The notes under the pieces: generated by a model
The model's input: the letters and a program-made list of their open reading frames with translations, nothing else
What the model was told of the DNA's origin: nothing
Databases searched by the model: none
Source: Rubrobacter taiwanensis
Lineage (GTDB): Bacteria > Actinomycetota > Rubrobacteria > Rubrobacterales > Rubrobacteraceae
Assembly (NCBI RefSeq): GCF_004337705.1
Contig: NZ_SKBU01000007.1
Location: 1 to 64,000, forward strand
Length of the DNA stretch: 64,000 nt
Direction: 5' to 3'
Position numbers and translations under genes: made by a program
In this document: positions 25,330 to 33,679 of the stretch, one piece after another
Position numbering within the stretch: position 1 is the stretch's first letter
Layout of the letters: each line of letters begins with the position of its first letter

Positions 25330-26039
25330 TGAGCCTATCCGGAGTAAGAGCGCTTGCTTTCGACGTCTTTGGCACGGTCGTGGACTGGCGCTCCACGATT
25401 ATCGAGGAGGGCGGGCGGCTGAACCGGGAGAAGGGGCTGGATGTGGACTGGGCCGCCTTCGCCGACGCCTGGCGCGAGGAGTATAGGCCCTCGATGGACC
25501 GGGTGCGGCGCGGGGAACTGCCGTGGACGAAGCTGGACGATCTGCACCGCGCCTCCCTCGAGAAGCTGCTGGACGAGTTCGGCGTAGAGGGGTTGAATGA
25601 TGCCGAAAAGGAGCGCCTCAACCGCGTCTGGCACCGGCTCAAACCTTGGCCCGACGCCGTAGAGGGCCTCAAGCGGCTGCGGCGGCGCTACATCCTGGCG
25701 ACCCTCTCCAACGGCAACGTTGCGCTGCTGGTAAACATGGCAAAGCGCGCCGGGCTGCCCTGGGACTGCGTGCTCTCGGCCGAGCTGGCGCGCCGCTACA
25801 AGCCCGACCGGGAGGTGTACCTGATGGCGGCGGAGCTTCTGGGGCTAAAGGCGGGGGAGGTTGGCATGGTCGCGGCGCACGCCGAAGACCTCCTCGCCGC
25901 CCGTCAGGCGGGCTTGAGGACCGTGTTCGTACCGCGCCCGCTGGAGTTCGGTCCGGGAGGCGCGGCGGAGGCTCCCGACCCATCCTTCGATATGGTAGTG
26001 GAAGACCTCACGGATCTGGCCCGGAGGCTCGGGCTCTGA
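25329..26039 (+). CDS. Haloacid dehalogenase type II / HAD hydrolase
   Basis: A 236-residue HAD-superfamily enzyme of the 2-haloacid dehalogenase type. Motif I is AFDVFGTVVDW with nucleophile Asp12, motif II ATLSNGN, motif III RRYKPDREVY, and motif IV VAAHAEDLLAARQAG. Its start overlaps the lacI stop (TGATG) with GGGAGGAAGG upstream. True dehalogenase or a phosphatase of the same fold cannot be told apart here. The HAD gene is probably co-regulated with the LacI protein. Confidence 0.87.
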   Translation: MSLSGVRALAFDVFGTVVDWRSTIIEEGGRLNREKGLDVDWAAFADAWREEYRPSMDRVRRGELPWTKLDDLHRASLEKLLDEFGVEGLNDAEKERLNRVWHRLKPWPDAVEGLKRLRRRYILATLSNGNVALLVNMAKRAGLPWDCVLSAELARRYKPDREVYLMAAELLGLKAGEVGMVAAHAEDLLAARQAGLRTVFVPRPLEFGPGGAAEAPDPSFDMVVEDLTDLARRLGL

Positions 26040-26058
26040 GAGCCGCTTCACCCCGGCC

Positions 26059-26092
26059 GAGCGGATCGCGACCTCGCTTACGGTCGCCGCTC
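26059..26092. terminator. Hairpin between convergent HAD and small orphan genes
   Basis: GAGCGG plus CGACC pair with GGTCGCCGCTC across an eight-base loop; a four-base bulge (ATCG) interrupts the 5' arm. It lies in the 63-bp gap between the HAD stop (26039) and the orphan gene's stop (26103). No T-tract, so its use as a bidirectional terminator is likely only from position. Confidence 0.4.
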
Positions 26093-26102
26093 AGCGCGCC
26101 GG

Positions 26103-26345
26103 CTACTTTACCACCTCGTAGTCCTTGTCGGCGCGGTCGTAGCGCGCCCAGGCCTCCTCTGCGGGCATCTCCCGGTCCAGGGGCATCACCGCGACGTTCT
26201 CCGGGGCCGCCTGCTCCTCGGTGAAGATGCACAGGGCGTAGGGCGCGTCGTTGGGCTCGAGCTGGTGCCAACGGCCGGACTTCGTCTCCGAGATGTGCAC
26301 GACCCGGATCTGGTCCCTCCGGATCTTGGTCTTCTCGCGGTCCAA
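26103..26345 (-). CDS. Small hypothetical protein
   Basis: An 80-residue protein I do not recognise. It starts with a charged helix (DREKTKIRRDQIRVVHISE), has a central hydrophobic strand APYALCIFTEEQ and ends in a charged helix (PAEEAWARYDRADKDYEVV). TTG start after GGAGGGAGATC, a strong ribosome binding site, which supports its being real. No signal peptide or membrane helix. It stands alone between the HAD and LonN-domain genes. Confidence 0.65.
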   Translation of the reverse strand: MDREKTKIRRDQIRVVHISETKSGRWHQLEPNDAPYALCIFTEEQAAPENVAVMPLDREMPAEEAWARYDRADKDYEVVK

Positions 26346-26491
26346 GATCTCCCTCCTCGCTGGCTCTCCCTATCCTTTATACCGGGCGTTCCGGTCCGCC
26401 AAACCCGCAGGCTCTGTAACGGTATACCCTGTGTCCACCTCCGGCAGCGGGTAAGATAGGGGCGACCGGAGTGCGAGAAGGAGTATTTTCC

Positions 26492-27151
26492 GTGGCGGAC
26501 ATACCTCTCTTCCCATTGAACGTCGTGCTCATGCCGGGCACTCCGCTGCCGCTGCACATCTTCGAAGAGCGCTACAAGCAGATGGTGAACGAGTGTCTGG
26601 AGACGGGTTCGGAGTTCGGCATGGTCCTCTCGGACGAGTCCGGGACCCGGGAGGTGGGCTGCACGGCGCGCATCGTGGAGCTGGTGCAGCGGTTCGAAGA
26701 CGGGAGGATGCTGATCCTGGTCGAGGGCTCGCGCCGCTTCAGGCTCCGCAACATCCTCTCCGGCCGCCGGCCATACTATGTGGGAGAGGTGGAGTACCTC
26801 GCCGAGGAGACCCCCGGAGACGAGGTGACCGGGCTCGCCGAGGAGTGCATCGCGCTTCTGGAACGGGTGGTAGAGATAGCCACCGAGGGCGAGGTGGACA
26901 TAGAGGTCGAGCCGCCCTACCGCAACCTCTCGTTCGCCATCGCCGGCCGGATAGAGTTCGAGACCGAGGTGCGGCAGCAGATCTTGGAGCTCCCGAGCGA
27001 GCGCGAGCGGCTGGAGAAGCTAAAGCAGCTGCTGACCGAGGCGGCCGATCGGCTGGAGAAGACGCGAAAGATCCGGGAGATAGCCGAGACCAACGGACAT
27101 ATCCGTCGCCGCCCCTCTCCGGACGAACCGCCTACTCCTCCGGAGGAGTAA
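26492..27151 (+). CDS. LON peptidase substrate-binding (LonN) domain protein
   Basis: A 219-residue stand-alone LonN-domain protein without the AAA+ or protease parts of Lon. The opening IPLFPLNVVLMPGTPLPLHIFEERYKQMV is the domain's signature, followed by GCTARIVELVQRFEDGRMLILVEG. The C-terminal half is helical and charged, ending in a Pro/Glu tail. GTG 26492 is chosen because AAGGAG lies eight bases upstream. Such proteins are widespread and probably bind unfolded or substrate proteins. The last 20 bp overlap the convergent MscS gene in a perfect palindrome. Confidence 0.88.
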   Translation: MADIPLFPLNVVLMPGTPLPLHIFEERYKQMVNECLETGSEFGMVLSDESGTREVGCTARIVELVQRFEDGRMLILVEGSRRFRLRNILSGRRPYYVGEVEYLAEETPGDEVTGLAEECIALLERVVEIATEGEVDIEVEPPYRNLSFAIAGRIEFETEVRQQILELPSERERLEKLKQLLTEAADRLEKTRKIREIAETNGHIRRRPSPDEPPTPPEE

Positions 27152-28076
27152 GCTCCTTGAGCCGCTCGACCGTCCGCCGGTCCGCCGTGTAGACCAGCGG
27201 TTCGGCCGCCAGATCCTCCTCGCCCGCGGCGGCGCGGATGCGCTGCGTCAGCTTCTCCCGCGGCAGCCAGTCCATCGAGGGCAGTGCACTGGCCTCGATC
27301 GTGAGCCGTACCCCGCCGCCGGCGAACTCCTCCCGCCGCACGAGGCGCGGCGGGGTGACGTACAGCTCGTCGGCCTCCTCCAGCGCCCGCACCACCCTCC
27401 CGGCCGCCTCCGGATTCCGGAGCTGCACCTCGACCGTGAATCGCTGACGGCCCTGTACGTAGTTGGTCACGCCGGTTATGACGCCGTTGGGGATGTAGAC
27501 CACCTCGCCGGAGACCGTGCGGAGCTTCGTGGTGCGCAGGCCGAACTCCTCCACTACCCCGAAGGCTCCCATCGGTTGTACGGAGATGAAGTCTCCGACG
27601 CTGTATTGGTCCTCAAAGAGGATCGAGAACCCGGCGACTATGTCGCGCAGGAAGCTCTGCGCGCCGAAGATCACCAGCGCCGCGAGCACCGAGGTCCCGG
27701 CCACGACCGGTAGGGCCTCTCTGAGGAAAGCGCTGACCGCCACGAGCGCCACCACGATGAAGGTGGCGTACTTGAGCAGGTTGCGGATGAGGGTTACGGC
27801 CGTGTCCTGGCGTTTGATCCGGGCTCTGGTCTGCGGGTCGGGCCGTCCCTCCGCCGGCCGCCGCCAGTAGAGGAGGCGGGGGAGGATCCTGACCGCCAGC
27901 CGGTAGAAGAGGATTCCCAGCAGGATGGCGAGGACCGTCGCCGCCAGACTGGCGACGAAATCCGGGCCGGTGACGTAGTCCAGAAGCCGCTCGTAGAACC
28001 CGATGAGCCCGTCGACGGCCCGGCCGGCCTCCTCGACCGCGTTCTCGGCCTGAAAGAGCGGTGCGCCTGCCGTCAC
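27132..28076 (-). CDS. Mechanosensitive ion channel family protein (MscS)
   Basis: A 314-residue MscS-type channel: N-terminal periplasmic helix, TM segments at about 38-62 and 95-118, and the pore helix region with VVAGTSVLAALVIFGAQSFLRDIVAG, followed by the beta domain (YSVGDFISVQPMGAFGVVEEFGLRTTKLR, VYIPNGVITGVTNY). It releases solutes on osmotic down-shock. GTG start, 21 bp after ddl. The C-terminal TPPEE comes from a palindrome shared with the LonN gene. A second MscS paralogue lies at 41270. Confidence 0.88.
   Translation of the reverse strand: MTAGAPLFQAENAVEEAGRAVDGLIGFYERLLDYVTGPDFVASLAATVLAILLGILFYRLAVRILPRLLYWRRPAEGRPDPQTRARIKRQDTAVTLIRNLLKYATFIVVALVAVSAFLREALPVVAGTSVLAALVIFGAQSFLRDIVAGFSILFEDQYSVGDFISVQPMGAFGVVEEFGLRTTKLRTVSGEVVYIPNGVITGVTNYVQGRQRFTVEVQLRNPEAAGRVVRALEEADELYVTPPRLVRREEFAGGGVRLTIEASALPSMDWLPREKLTQRIRAAAGEEDLAAEPLVYTADRRTVERLKELTPPEE
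27133..27150. terminator. Perfect 18-bp palindrome spanning two convergent stop regions
   Basis: TACTCCTCC followed by GGAGGAGTA forms an exact palindrome inside the overlap of the LonN and MscS genes, so both proteins end in TPPEE. It could fold as a 7-bp stem with a CCGG loop in either transcript. No T-tract, so terminator function is inferred from position. Confidence 0.5.
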
Positions 28077-28097
28077 AGCGGGGATCTCCCCGGCTCT

Positions 28098-29147
28098 CTA
28101 ACCGTGCCGCTCCAGGGCGTGCCGGATCAGGCGGTCGAGCAGCTGCTCGTAGGAGAGGCCGCTGGCGGCCCAGAAGCGGGCGTAGCCGCTGGTGGGGGTG
28201 AAGCCGGGGATGGTGTTGATCTCGTTCAGGAGCACGCGGCCGGTCTCGCGCTCCAGGAAGAAGTCCACGCGGGCCATCCCGGCGGCATCCACGGCCCGGA
28301 AGGCCGTGCGGGCGATCTCCCGGATCGCCCGCGTCGTCTCATCCGGTATCCGGGCGGGGACCACGATCTCGCTCTCTCCTTCGGTGTACTTGGCTCTGTA
28401 GTCGTAGAAGTCGCGGTTCCGGACCACGATCTCGCCCGGCAGCGAGACCTCCGGCCACTCGTTGCCGAGCACGGAGACCTCTATCTCGCGGGCGTCGAGC
28501 CCCTGCTCGACGATGATCCTGCGGTCCAGCTCCGCGGCCTCTTCCAGACCGGCCCGGAGCTCGCCGGCGTCCCGGGCCTTGCTGATCCCGACGCTGGAGC
28601 CCAGGTTGGAGGGCTTCACGAAGCAGGGGTAGCCGAGCAGAGCCTCTATCCGGCCGATCCAGCCCTCCGGGTCACACTCCCACTCCTCCCGGGTGAGCCC
28701 GACCCAGTTTACCTGCGGCAGACCGTGGAAGGCGAAGATCTTCTTCATCGTGATCTTGTCCATCGAGACGGCGCTGCCGAGTACCCCGGAGCCCACATAC
28801 GGCACACCGGCCAGCTCCAGCAGCCCCTGCACCGTGCCGTCTTCGCCGTAGGGACCGTGCAGCACCGGGAAGACCACGTCGACGTCCCCGAAACCGTTCG
28901 GGAGCTTCTCGTCTCTGGTGGCCGGAGCCCGAGGCTCTTGCGCCTGCGGGATCGCTCTGCGGGCGGCGGCCTCCAGCTCCGACAGGGCGTTCTCGCCCAC
29001 GCGCCAGCGGCCCTCCCGGGTGATCCCCACCGGGAGAACCTCGTAGCGGCCGCTCTTCTCGAGCGCCTCTATCACGCCGCGGGCCGAGGCGAGCGAAACC
29101 TCGTGCTCTCCGCTGCGCCCGCCGAAGATCACCATTACTCGAACCAT
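28098..29147 (-). CDS. ddl: D-alanine--D-alanine ligase
   Basis: A 349-residue ATP-grasp enzyme joining two D-alanines for peptidoglycan precursors. It shows the N-terminal VIFGGRSGEHEVSLASA, HGPYGEDGTVQGLLELAGVPYVGSG, the ATP-grasp strands FVKPSNLGSSVGISKA, and the metal site VLLNEINTIPGFTPTSGY. ATG follows CGGAGGGTGTCGC. The Phe in DFYDYRAKY is typical of D-Ala specificity (not the vancomycin-resistance type). It is followed by mscS on the same strand. Confidence 0.95.
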   Translation of the reverse strand: MVRVMVIFGGRSGEHEVSLASARGVIEALEKSGRYEVLPVGITREGRWRVGENALSELEAAARRAIPQAQEPRAPATRDEKLPNGFGDVDVVFPVLHGPYGEDGTVQGLLELAGVPYVGSGVLGSAVSMDKITMKKIFAFHGLPQVNWVGLTREEWECDPEGWIGRIEALLGYPCFVKPSNLGSSVGISKARDAGELRAGLEEAAELDRRIIVEQGLDAREIEVSVLGNEWPEVSLPGEIVVRNRDFYDYRAKYTEGESEIVVPARIPDETTRAIREIARTAFRAVDAAGMARVDFFLERETGRVLLNEINTIPGFTPTSGYARFWAASGLSYEQLLDRLIRHALERHG

Positions 29148-29185
29148 GCGACACCCTCCGTTTTGGCTACCTATCCTAGCAGGTG

Positions 29186-29749
29186 TCAGTCCGGCCGGCT
29201 CTGAAGCCCGAGCTCCGGGGCGCGCTCACGCATCGCAGCCGCGACGAACTCTATGTGCTCGTCGAGATTCACCCCGAGCTCCTCGGCTCCCCGGACGATG
29301 TCTTCCCGGTCTACTCCGGCGGCGAACGACTTCTGCTTCATCTTCTTCCTGACGCTCTTCGCTTTCAGGCCCTCCAGCCCGTTCGGCCGCATGAGGGCCA
29401 CCGCGGTGATGAACCCGCAGAGCTCGTCCACAGCGTACAGGGTCTTGGACATCAGGGTATCGCGGGGCACACCCAGATAGTCTGCGTGGCCTTTTATGGC
29501 ATGCAGTACGTCTTCCGGGTAGCCCCGGCGCTCCAGCTCTCGCACGCCGACCATCGGATGCTCCTCCGGGGTGGGATGCTTCTCGTAGTCCATGTCGTGC
29601 AGGAGACCGGTGATGCCCCACTTCTCCTCGTCCTCGCCGAAGCGGCGGGCGTAGGCGCGCATGGCGGCCTCCACGGCCAGCATGTGCTTGCGCAGCGAGT
29701 CGCTCTCAGTCCACTCGCACAGCAGCTTCCAGGCCTCCTCGCGGTTCAT
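29186..29749 (-). CDS. HD domain (HDIG) hydrolase
   Basis: A 187-residue metal-dependent phosphohydrolase domain protein. The HDIG pattern is visible: KHMLAVEAAM near residue 22, GLLHDMDYEKHPTPEEHP near 49, and downstream KGHADYLG plus DELCGFITAVALMRP. No sensor or GGDEF domain is attached. It likely hydrolyses a nucleotide-type phosphate. ATG start follows GAGCC/GGAGGAGC upstream. Stands alone with short gaps on both sides. Confidence 0.85.
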   Translation of the reverse strand: MNREEAWKLLCEWTESDSLRKHMLAVEAAMRAYARRFGEDEEKWGITGLLHDMDYEKHPTPEEHPMVGVRELERRGYPEDVLHAIKGHADYLGVPRDTLMSKTLYAVDELCGFITAVALMRPNGLEGLKAKSVRKKMKQKSFAAGVDREDIVRGAEELGVNLDEHIEFVAAAMRERAPELGLQSRPD

Positions 29750-29788
29750 GCTCCTCCTCGGCTCGCTTCCACTGCTACGCGAAGGATT

Positions 29789-30232
29789 TTAACCGGAAGA
29801 TACGATCTCTATCGTGCCGCCCTGCCGGTTGGTCTGCTGTACGGAGCGGGTACGCTCACCGTCAGTCAGGATGACCCGCAGTACGTCAGAGCCGGGACTC
29901 TGTTTCTGGATCCTGCACCGCAGCTCCCGCCCGCCGAGCTCGTAGGTGTAGCGCCTGGGAACCTGGCCGCTGATGACCGTCCGCTCCTCACCTACGGTGC
30001 AGACCCCGGAGAAACGGGTTCTCTCCCCGCCCTCCAGCCGCAGCACGACGCTCTCTGCGGCGGCCCCCTGCCATTCGTATTGCAGCTCCCCGGGGGCCGG
30101 CCCTTCTTCTCCCGTTACCTCCAGGGTGGGCTCCCGGTAGTCGCCGGAATGCTCGGTAACCCCGTCCGAACCGCCGTTCGCGCATCCTGCGAGGAGGAAC
30201 ATCGTTGCCAGAATGGCCAGAGCGTGTTTCAA
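29789..30232 (-). CDS. Hypothetical lipoprotein
   Basis: A 147-residue secreted lipoprotein: TTG start after GGAGG, signal sequence KHALAILATMFLLAGC with lipobox Cys17, then a short Gly/Ser linker and a beta-rich domain (LEVTGEEGPAPGELQYEWQG, RYTYELGGRELRCRIQKQS, GGTIEIVSSG) with two further cysteines (78 and 106) that may pair. I do not recognise a family. A longer reading extending to 30379 would put an unlike Arg-rich sequence in front and is rejected. Confidence 0.75.
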   Translation of the reverse strand: MKHALAILATMFLLAGCANGGSDGVTEHSGDYREPTLEVTGEEGPAPGELQYEWQGAAAESVVLRLEGGERTRFSGVCTVGEERTVISGQVPRRYTYELGGRELRCRIQKQSPGSDVLRVILTDGERTRSVQQTNRQGGTIEIVSSG

Positions 30233-30285
30233 GAAACCTCCGGATAGCGTACGGGACTGGATTCTACCATCCGGAGAGCCGGTCC

Positions 30286-31494
30286 CTAAGCCCCGTAGCG
30301 GTTGAGCTTGAGCGCGTGGCCCATGAGCAGGCCCATGACCTCCTCCGCCGGGAAGGTGCCGAGCACGCCGCCGGCGCAAGCCCGCTCACCGAAGCCACCG
30401 GCGGTGGGCACGGCCCACCGCGAGTGCAGCAGGAAGGGGACCGGGTGCCAGGAGTGGCTGCGCAGCGCCGCCGGGGTGGAGTGGTCGCCGGTGACCGCGA
30501 ACGCCGCCGGACCTGCCTCCAGAATCTCCGGGATCAGGGCGTCGACCTCCTCTATGACCCGCGCCTTGCGCTCGAAGTCTCCATCCTCGCCGGCGCTGTC
30601 GGTAGGCTTGATGTGAACGAAGAAGAAGTCGTATCCTTCCCAGCTCTCCCGGAGGGTCCGGATCTCGCCGGCTATCCCCTCGCCTTCCTGCAGCACCTCC
30701 ATCCCCGCGAGCCGGGCGAGTCCCTTGTACATCGGGTAGCTCGCGATGGCCGCGGCCCGGAGCCGGTACACCTCGTCGAACTTCGGCAGCGCAGGATGCA
30801 TCCCGAAGCCACGCAATAGCACCGTATTGGCCGGATGCCGGTCGCTCAGGATCTCGTTCGCCTGCTGCACGAAGGCGTTAGCCAGCTCGGCGCTGCGCCG
30901 GGCCTTCTGTGAGTCGGGGTCGGTGGGCCGGACCGGGAGCGGTTTCTTCCCGGTCTGCTGCGGGTCGGTGTCCGAGAGGGCGTCCGAGAGATCCTCGGCA
31001 CGGAACACCACGACTGCCCGGTGCTCCTTCTCCGGCACCACGAAGGTCTCCACCGGGGAGAGATCTACCTTCTCGTTCAGCAGCGCGGCCAGCTCCGAGC
31101 CGAGCTCGCTCGGGATGCGCCCCGCGCGCCGGTCCGTGATCTCACCGGTCTCGCTCATGGTGGCGAAGTTGATCCGGGCCGCAAGGTCGGTGTCCTCGAG
31201 CTCGAACCCGACGCCGAGCGCGCTCAGAACGCCCCGCCCCACCGGGTGCTGCAGAGGATCGTAGCCGAAGAGGGAGAGGTGCCCCGGACCACTGCCGGGG
31301 CTCACACCCGCCGCCACAGGCCGGATCAGACCGAGCTCCGAGCGGGCCGCGAGCGCGTCCAGGTTCGGGGTGCCGGCTGCCTCCAGCTCGGTCTTGCCGG
31401 CGGGACCCGGCAGCCCTCCCAGACCGTCCAGGACGAGCAGTACTATCTTCGATTCGGTGCGGACCGAAAGCTCTCGCATCAGGTTCAGGTCCAA
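30286..31494 (-). CDS. apgM: 2,3-bisphosphoglycerate-independent phosphoglycerate mutase, archaeal type
   Basis: A 402-residue alkaline-phosphatase-superfamily mutase interconverting 3- and 2-phosphoglycerate. The N-terminal LLVLDGLGG metal site, the nucleophilic Ser in SPGSGPGHLSLFGYDP, and C-terminal VTGDHSTPAALRSHSWHPVPFLL match the archaeal (aPGAM) branch. TTG 31494 follows GGGAGGCAGCC; an internal ATG lies five codons on. An open frame upstream to 32526 runs antisense through the MBL gene and is not part of it. Divergent from the MBL gene at 31591. Confidence 0.9.
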   Translation of the reverse strand: MDLNLMRELSVRTESKIVLLVLDGLGGLPGPAGKTELEAAGTPNLDALAARSELGLIRPVAAGVSPGSGPGHLSLFGYDPLQHPVGRGVLSALGVGFELEDTDLAARINFATMSETGEITDRRAGRIPSELGSELAALLNEKVDLSPVETFVVPEKEHRAVVVFRAEDLSDALSDTDPQQTGKKPLPVRPTDPDSQKARRSAELANAFVQQANEILSDRHPANTVLLRGFGMHPALPKFDEVYRLRAAAIASYPMYKGLARLAGMEVLQEGEGIAGEIRTLRESWEGYDFFFVHIKPTDSAGEDGDFERKARVIEEVDALIPEILEAGPAAFAVTGDHSTPAALRSHSWHPVPFLLHSRWAVPTAGGFGERACAGGVLGTFPAEEVMGLLMGHALKLNRYGA

Positions 31495-31590
31495 GGCTGC
31501 CTCCCTCGTAGTAGTTCGCTCCGGCTCTACGCCGGGAGAACAGCATAGATATAATGCCGGACGCAGGCAAGCTGCTGGACCGGAGGGCGG

Positions 31591-32493
31591 ATGAGGGTAG
31601 AGGTGCTGGATCTGAACTTCCTGGACCGGAAGGGACTTATCAGGGCGTTTCTGCTGCGGAACGGGGATTCCGCAGCGCTGGTGGAGACGGGGCCCGCCAC
31701 CGGTCTGGAGAGCCTCATGCGCGGGCTGGAGGAGCGGGGCGTGGCGCCGCGAGACGTGCGCCAGGTCTTCCTGACGCATATCCATCTTGACCACGCCGGA
31801 GCCTCTGGCACCCTGGCGGAGCTGCTGCCCGACGCCACCTTCTACGTGCACGAGGTCGGAGCCCCGCACATGATAGACCCCTCCAGACTCCTGAAGAGCG
31901 CCGGCCGTATCTACGGCGAGAATATGGAGGCGCTCTGGGGCGAGGTGCGCCCGCTGCCGGAGGATCGGCTGGTGAGGCTGAAGGGCGGGGAGCGGCTGGA
32001 GGCTGCCGGAGGTGAAGTGGTCGCCCACTACACCCCCGGGCATGCCTACCACCACCTCGTCTACCACGAGCCGGAGAGCGGCGCCATGTTCACCGGCGAC
32101 GTGGGGGGAGTGCGTATGCCCGCAGCGGCGTACGTCCGGCCGCCGATCGTGCCCCCGGAGTTCGACCCGGAGGCCTGGCAGGAGAGCATCCGGAAGATCC
32201 GGGAGATCTCGCCATCCTCGCTCTGGCTCACGCACGGTGGCGAGTTTGCCGACGTCGAGCGCCACCTGAACCAACTGGAAGATCGCCTGAGAAGCTGGGT
32301 GGAGTTCGTCGAACTGCGCCTGAAAGAGGGTATGGACGAAGAGGAGATCCTGGCCGATCTCCGAGAGTACGGCGATGCCGAACTGGCCGAACTCGGCGCC
32401 GATGAAGAGACGCGCCAGAGCTACGAGTTCGCCAGCGCGTACTGGATCGCGGTCTCCGGCCTGATGCGCTACTTCTCCAGGAAGGGGCGCTGA
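31591..32493 (+). CDS. MBL fold metallo-hydrolase
   Basis: A 300-residue metallo-beta-lactamase-fold hydrolase. The metal motif THIHLDHAG lies near residue 62, followed by a third-His motif HYTPGHAYHHLVY and GAMFTGDVGG. The last 80 residues are helical with a dimerisation-like tail (FVELRLKEGMDEEEILADLRE), as in RNase Z-like and glyoxalase II-like proteins. The ATG follows CCGGAGGGCGG. Substrate unknown. Divergent from the phosphoglycerate mutase gene. Confidence 0.88.
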   Translation: MRVEVLDLNFLDRKGLIRAFLLRNGDSAALVETGPATGLESLMRGLEERGVAPRDVRQVFLTHIHLDHAGASGTLAELLPDATFYVHEVGAPHMIDPSRLLKSAGRIYGENMEALWGEVRPLPEDRLVRLKGGERLEAAGGEVVAHYTPGHAYHHLVYHEPESGAMFTGDVGGVRMPAAAYVRPPIVPPEFDPEAWQESIRKIREISPSSLWLTHGGEFADVERHLNQLEDRLRSWVEFVELRLKEGMDEEEILADLREYGDAELAELGADEETRQSYEFASAYWIAVSGLMRYFSRKGR

Positions 32494-32617
32494 CCGGCCG
32501 GAGAACTTGTAATACCTGTAAGACATCTAGTAGTATGCCGGGCTATGATCGGGAGGAGGGCAGGCTCTCGGCCTTCTGGGGCTCTACGTGCGGAGGAGGC
32601 CTGAGGGGGGTACGTTC

Positions 32618-33679
32618 GTGCGGGGGTACGGGGTTGCGGTCATACCGGGAGACGGGGTTGGGCCGGAGGTAGTTGGGACGGCATGCAGGGTTTTGGACCG
32701 TGCTGGGGAGCTGTGGGGTTTTGAGCTCCGCTGGGAGATTTTCGACTGGGGGTGCGGGCGCTATCTCCGCACCGGGCGGGTGATGCCGCGGGACGGGCTG
32801 GATAGGCTGCGGGGGTGTGATGCGATCTTCCTCGGCCCCGTGGGGCATCCCACGGTACCCGACCGCATTCCGCTGGAGGGGCTATTGATTCCGATCCGGC
32901 GTGGCTTTGAGCAGTACGTGGATCTGCGACCCGCAAGGCTCTTCGATGGCGTCCGCTCTCCTATCCGCAACGTGCGGGGCGGGGAGATAGACTTCGTCGT
33001 GGTGCGGGAGAACAGCGAGGGGGAGTGTTCGGAGGTCGGGGGGCGGCTGCACCGGGGGACCCTGCGGGAGATGGCCGTGCAGGAGGCCGTCTTCTCGCGG
33101 CCCGGGCTGGAGCGCATCATGCGCTATGCCTTCGAACTCGCGCGCGAGCGCGGCGGTGAGCTGGCTTCGGCCGTTGCGGTGGACGGCATCACGCACACGA
33201 TGCCGCTTTGGGACGAGGTCTTCTCCGGGCTCGCGGAGGAGTATCCGGATGTACGGACCGTCCGGCACTCCGCGGAGGAGCTGGCGGCTCTCTTCGTGTT
33301 GCGTCCCCAGCAGTTCGACGTGGTGGTGGCCTCGAGCCTCCTGGGCGGCATTCTGGCCGATCTGGGTGCCGCCGTCTCCGGCAGTGGTGGCATGGCGCCT
33401 TCGGCCAGTCTCAATCCGGGGCGGGAGCACCCCTCGATGTTCGGGCCCCGGCACGGGCCCGTGCCGGAGGCGGCCGGGAGGGGGACGGCCAATCCTCTGG
33501 GGCAGGTCTGGTCCGGGGCCATGATGCTGGAGCACCTCGGGGAGAGGGAGGCTTGTGAGGGGATCATGGCCGCTCTGCAGCGCGTCCTGCCCCACACGGA
33601 GGGGCTTACCCCGGACCTGGGCGGCTCGGCGCGCACCGCGCAGGTGGCGAACGCCCTGATGGGTGCCCTGGAGTGCTAG
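32618..33679 (+). CDS. Tartrate/D-malate dehydrogenase-like protein with replaced catalytic residues
   Basis: A 353-residue member of the isocitrate/isopropylmalate dehydrogenase fold closest to tartrate dehydrogenase: VAVIPGDGVGPEVV, GPVGHPTVPDRIPLEGLLIPIR, VREN..GE, MPLWDEVF, SASLNPGREHPSMFGPRHG. In the family, Tyr and Lys do catalysis and Asp bind Mg/Mn. Here the EGEY position is Cys137, the TKSN Lys is Ala187 (SAVAVDG), and the first Asp of GDILSD is Gly244. Asp199 (WDE) and Asp248 remain. GTG 32618 follows AGGGGGGT; GTG 32588 is possible. Convergent with a GntR gene (abutting stops). Confidence 0.85.
   Translation: MRGYGVAVIPGDGVGPEVVGTACRVLDRAGELWGFELRWEIFDWGCGRYLRTGRVMPRDGLDRLRGCDAIFLGPVGHPTVPDRIPLEGLLIPIRRGFEQYVDLRPARLFDGVRSPIRNVRGGEIDFVVVRENSEGECSEVGGRLHRGTLREMAVQEAVFSRPGLERIMRYAFELARERGGELASAVAVDGITHTMPLWDEVFSGLAEEYPDVRTVRHSAEELAALFVLRPQQFDVVVASSLLGGILADLGAAVSGSGGMAPSASLNPGREHPSMFGPRHGPVPEAAGRGTANPLGQVWSGAMMLEHLGEREACEGIMAALQRVLPHTEGLTPDLGGSARTAQVANALMGALEC

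Noticed and set aside
31495-32526. N-terminal extension joining the phosphoglycerate mutase to sequence antisense to the MBL gene
   Set aside because: The extension has no family resemblance and covers a well-supported plus-strand gene; TTG 31494 with GGGAGG gives the usual length.
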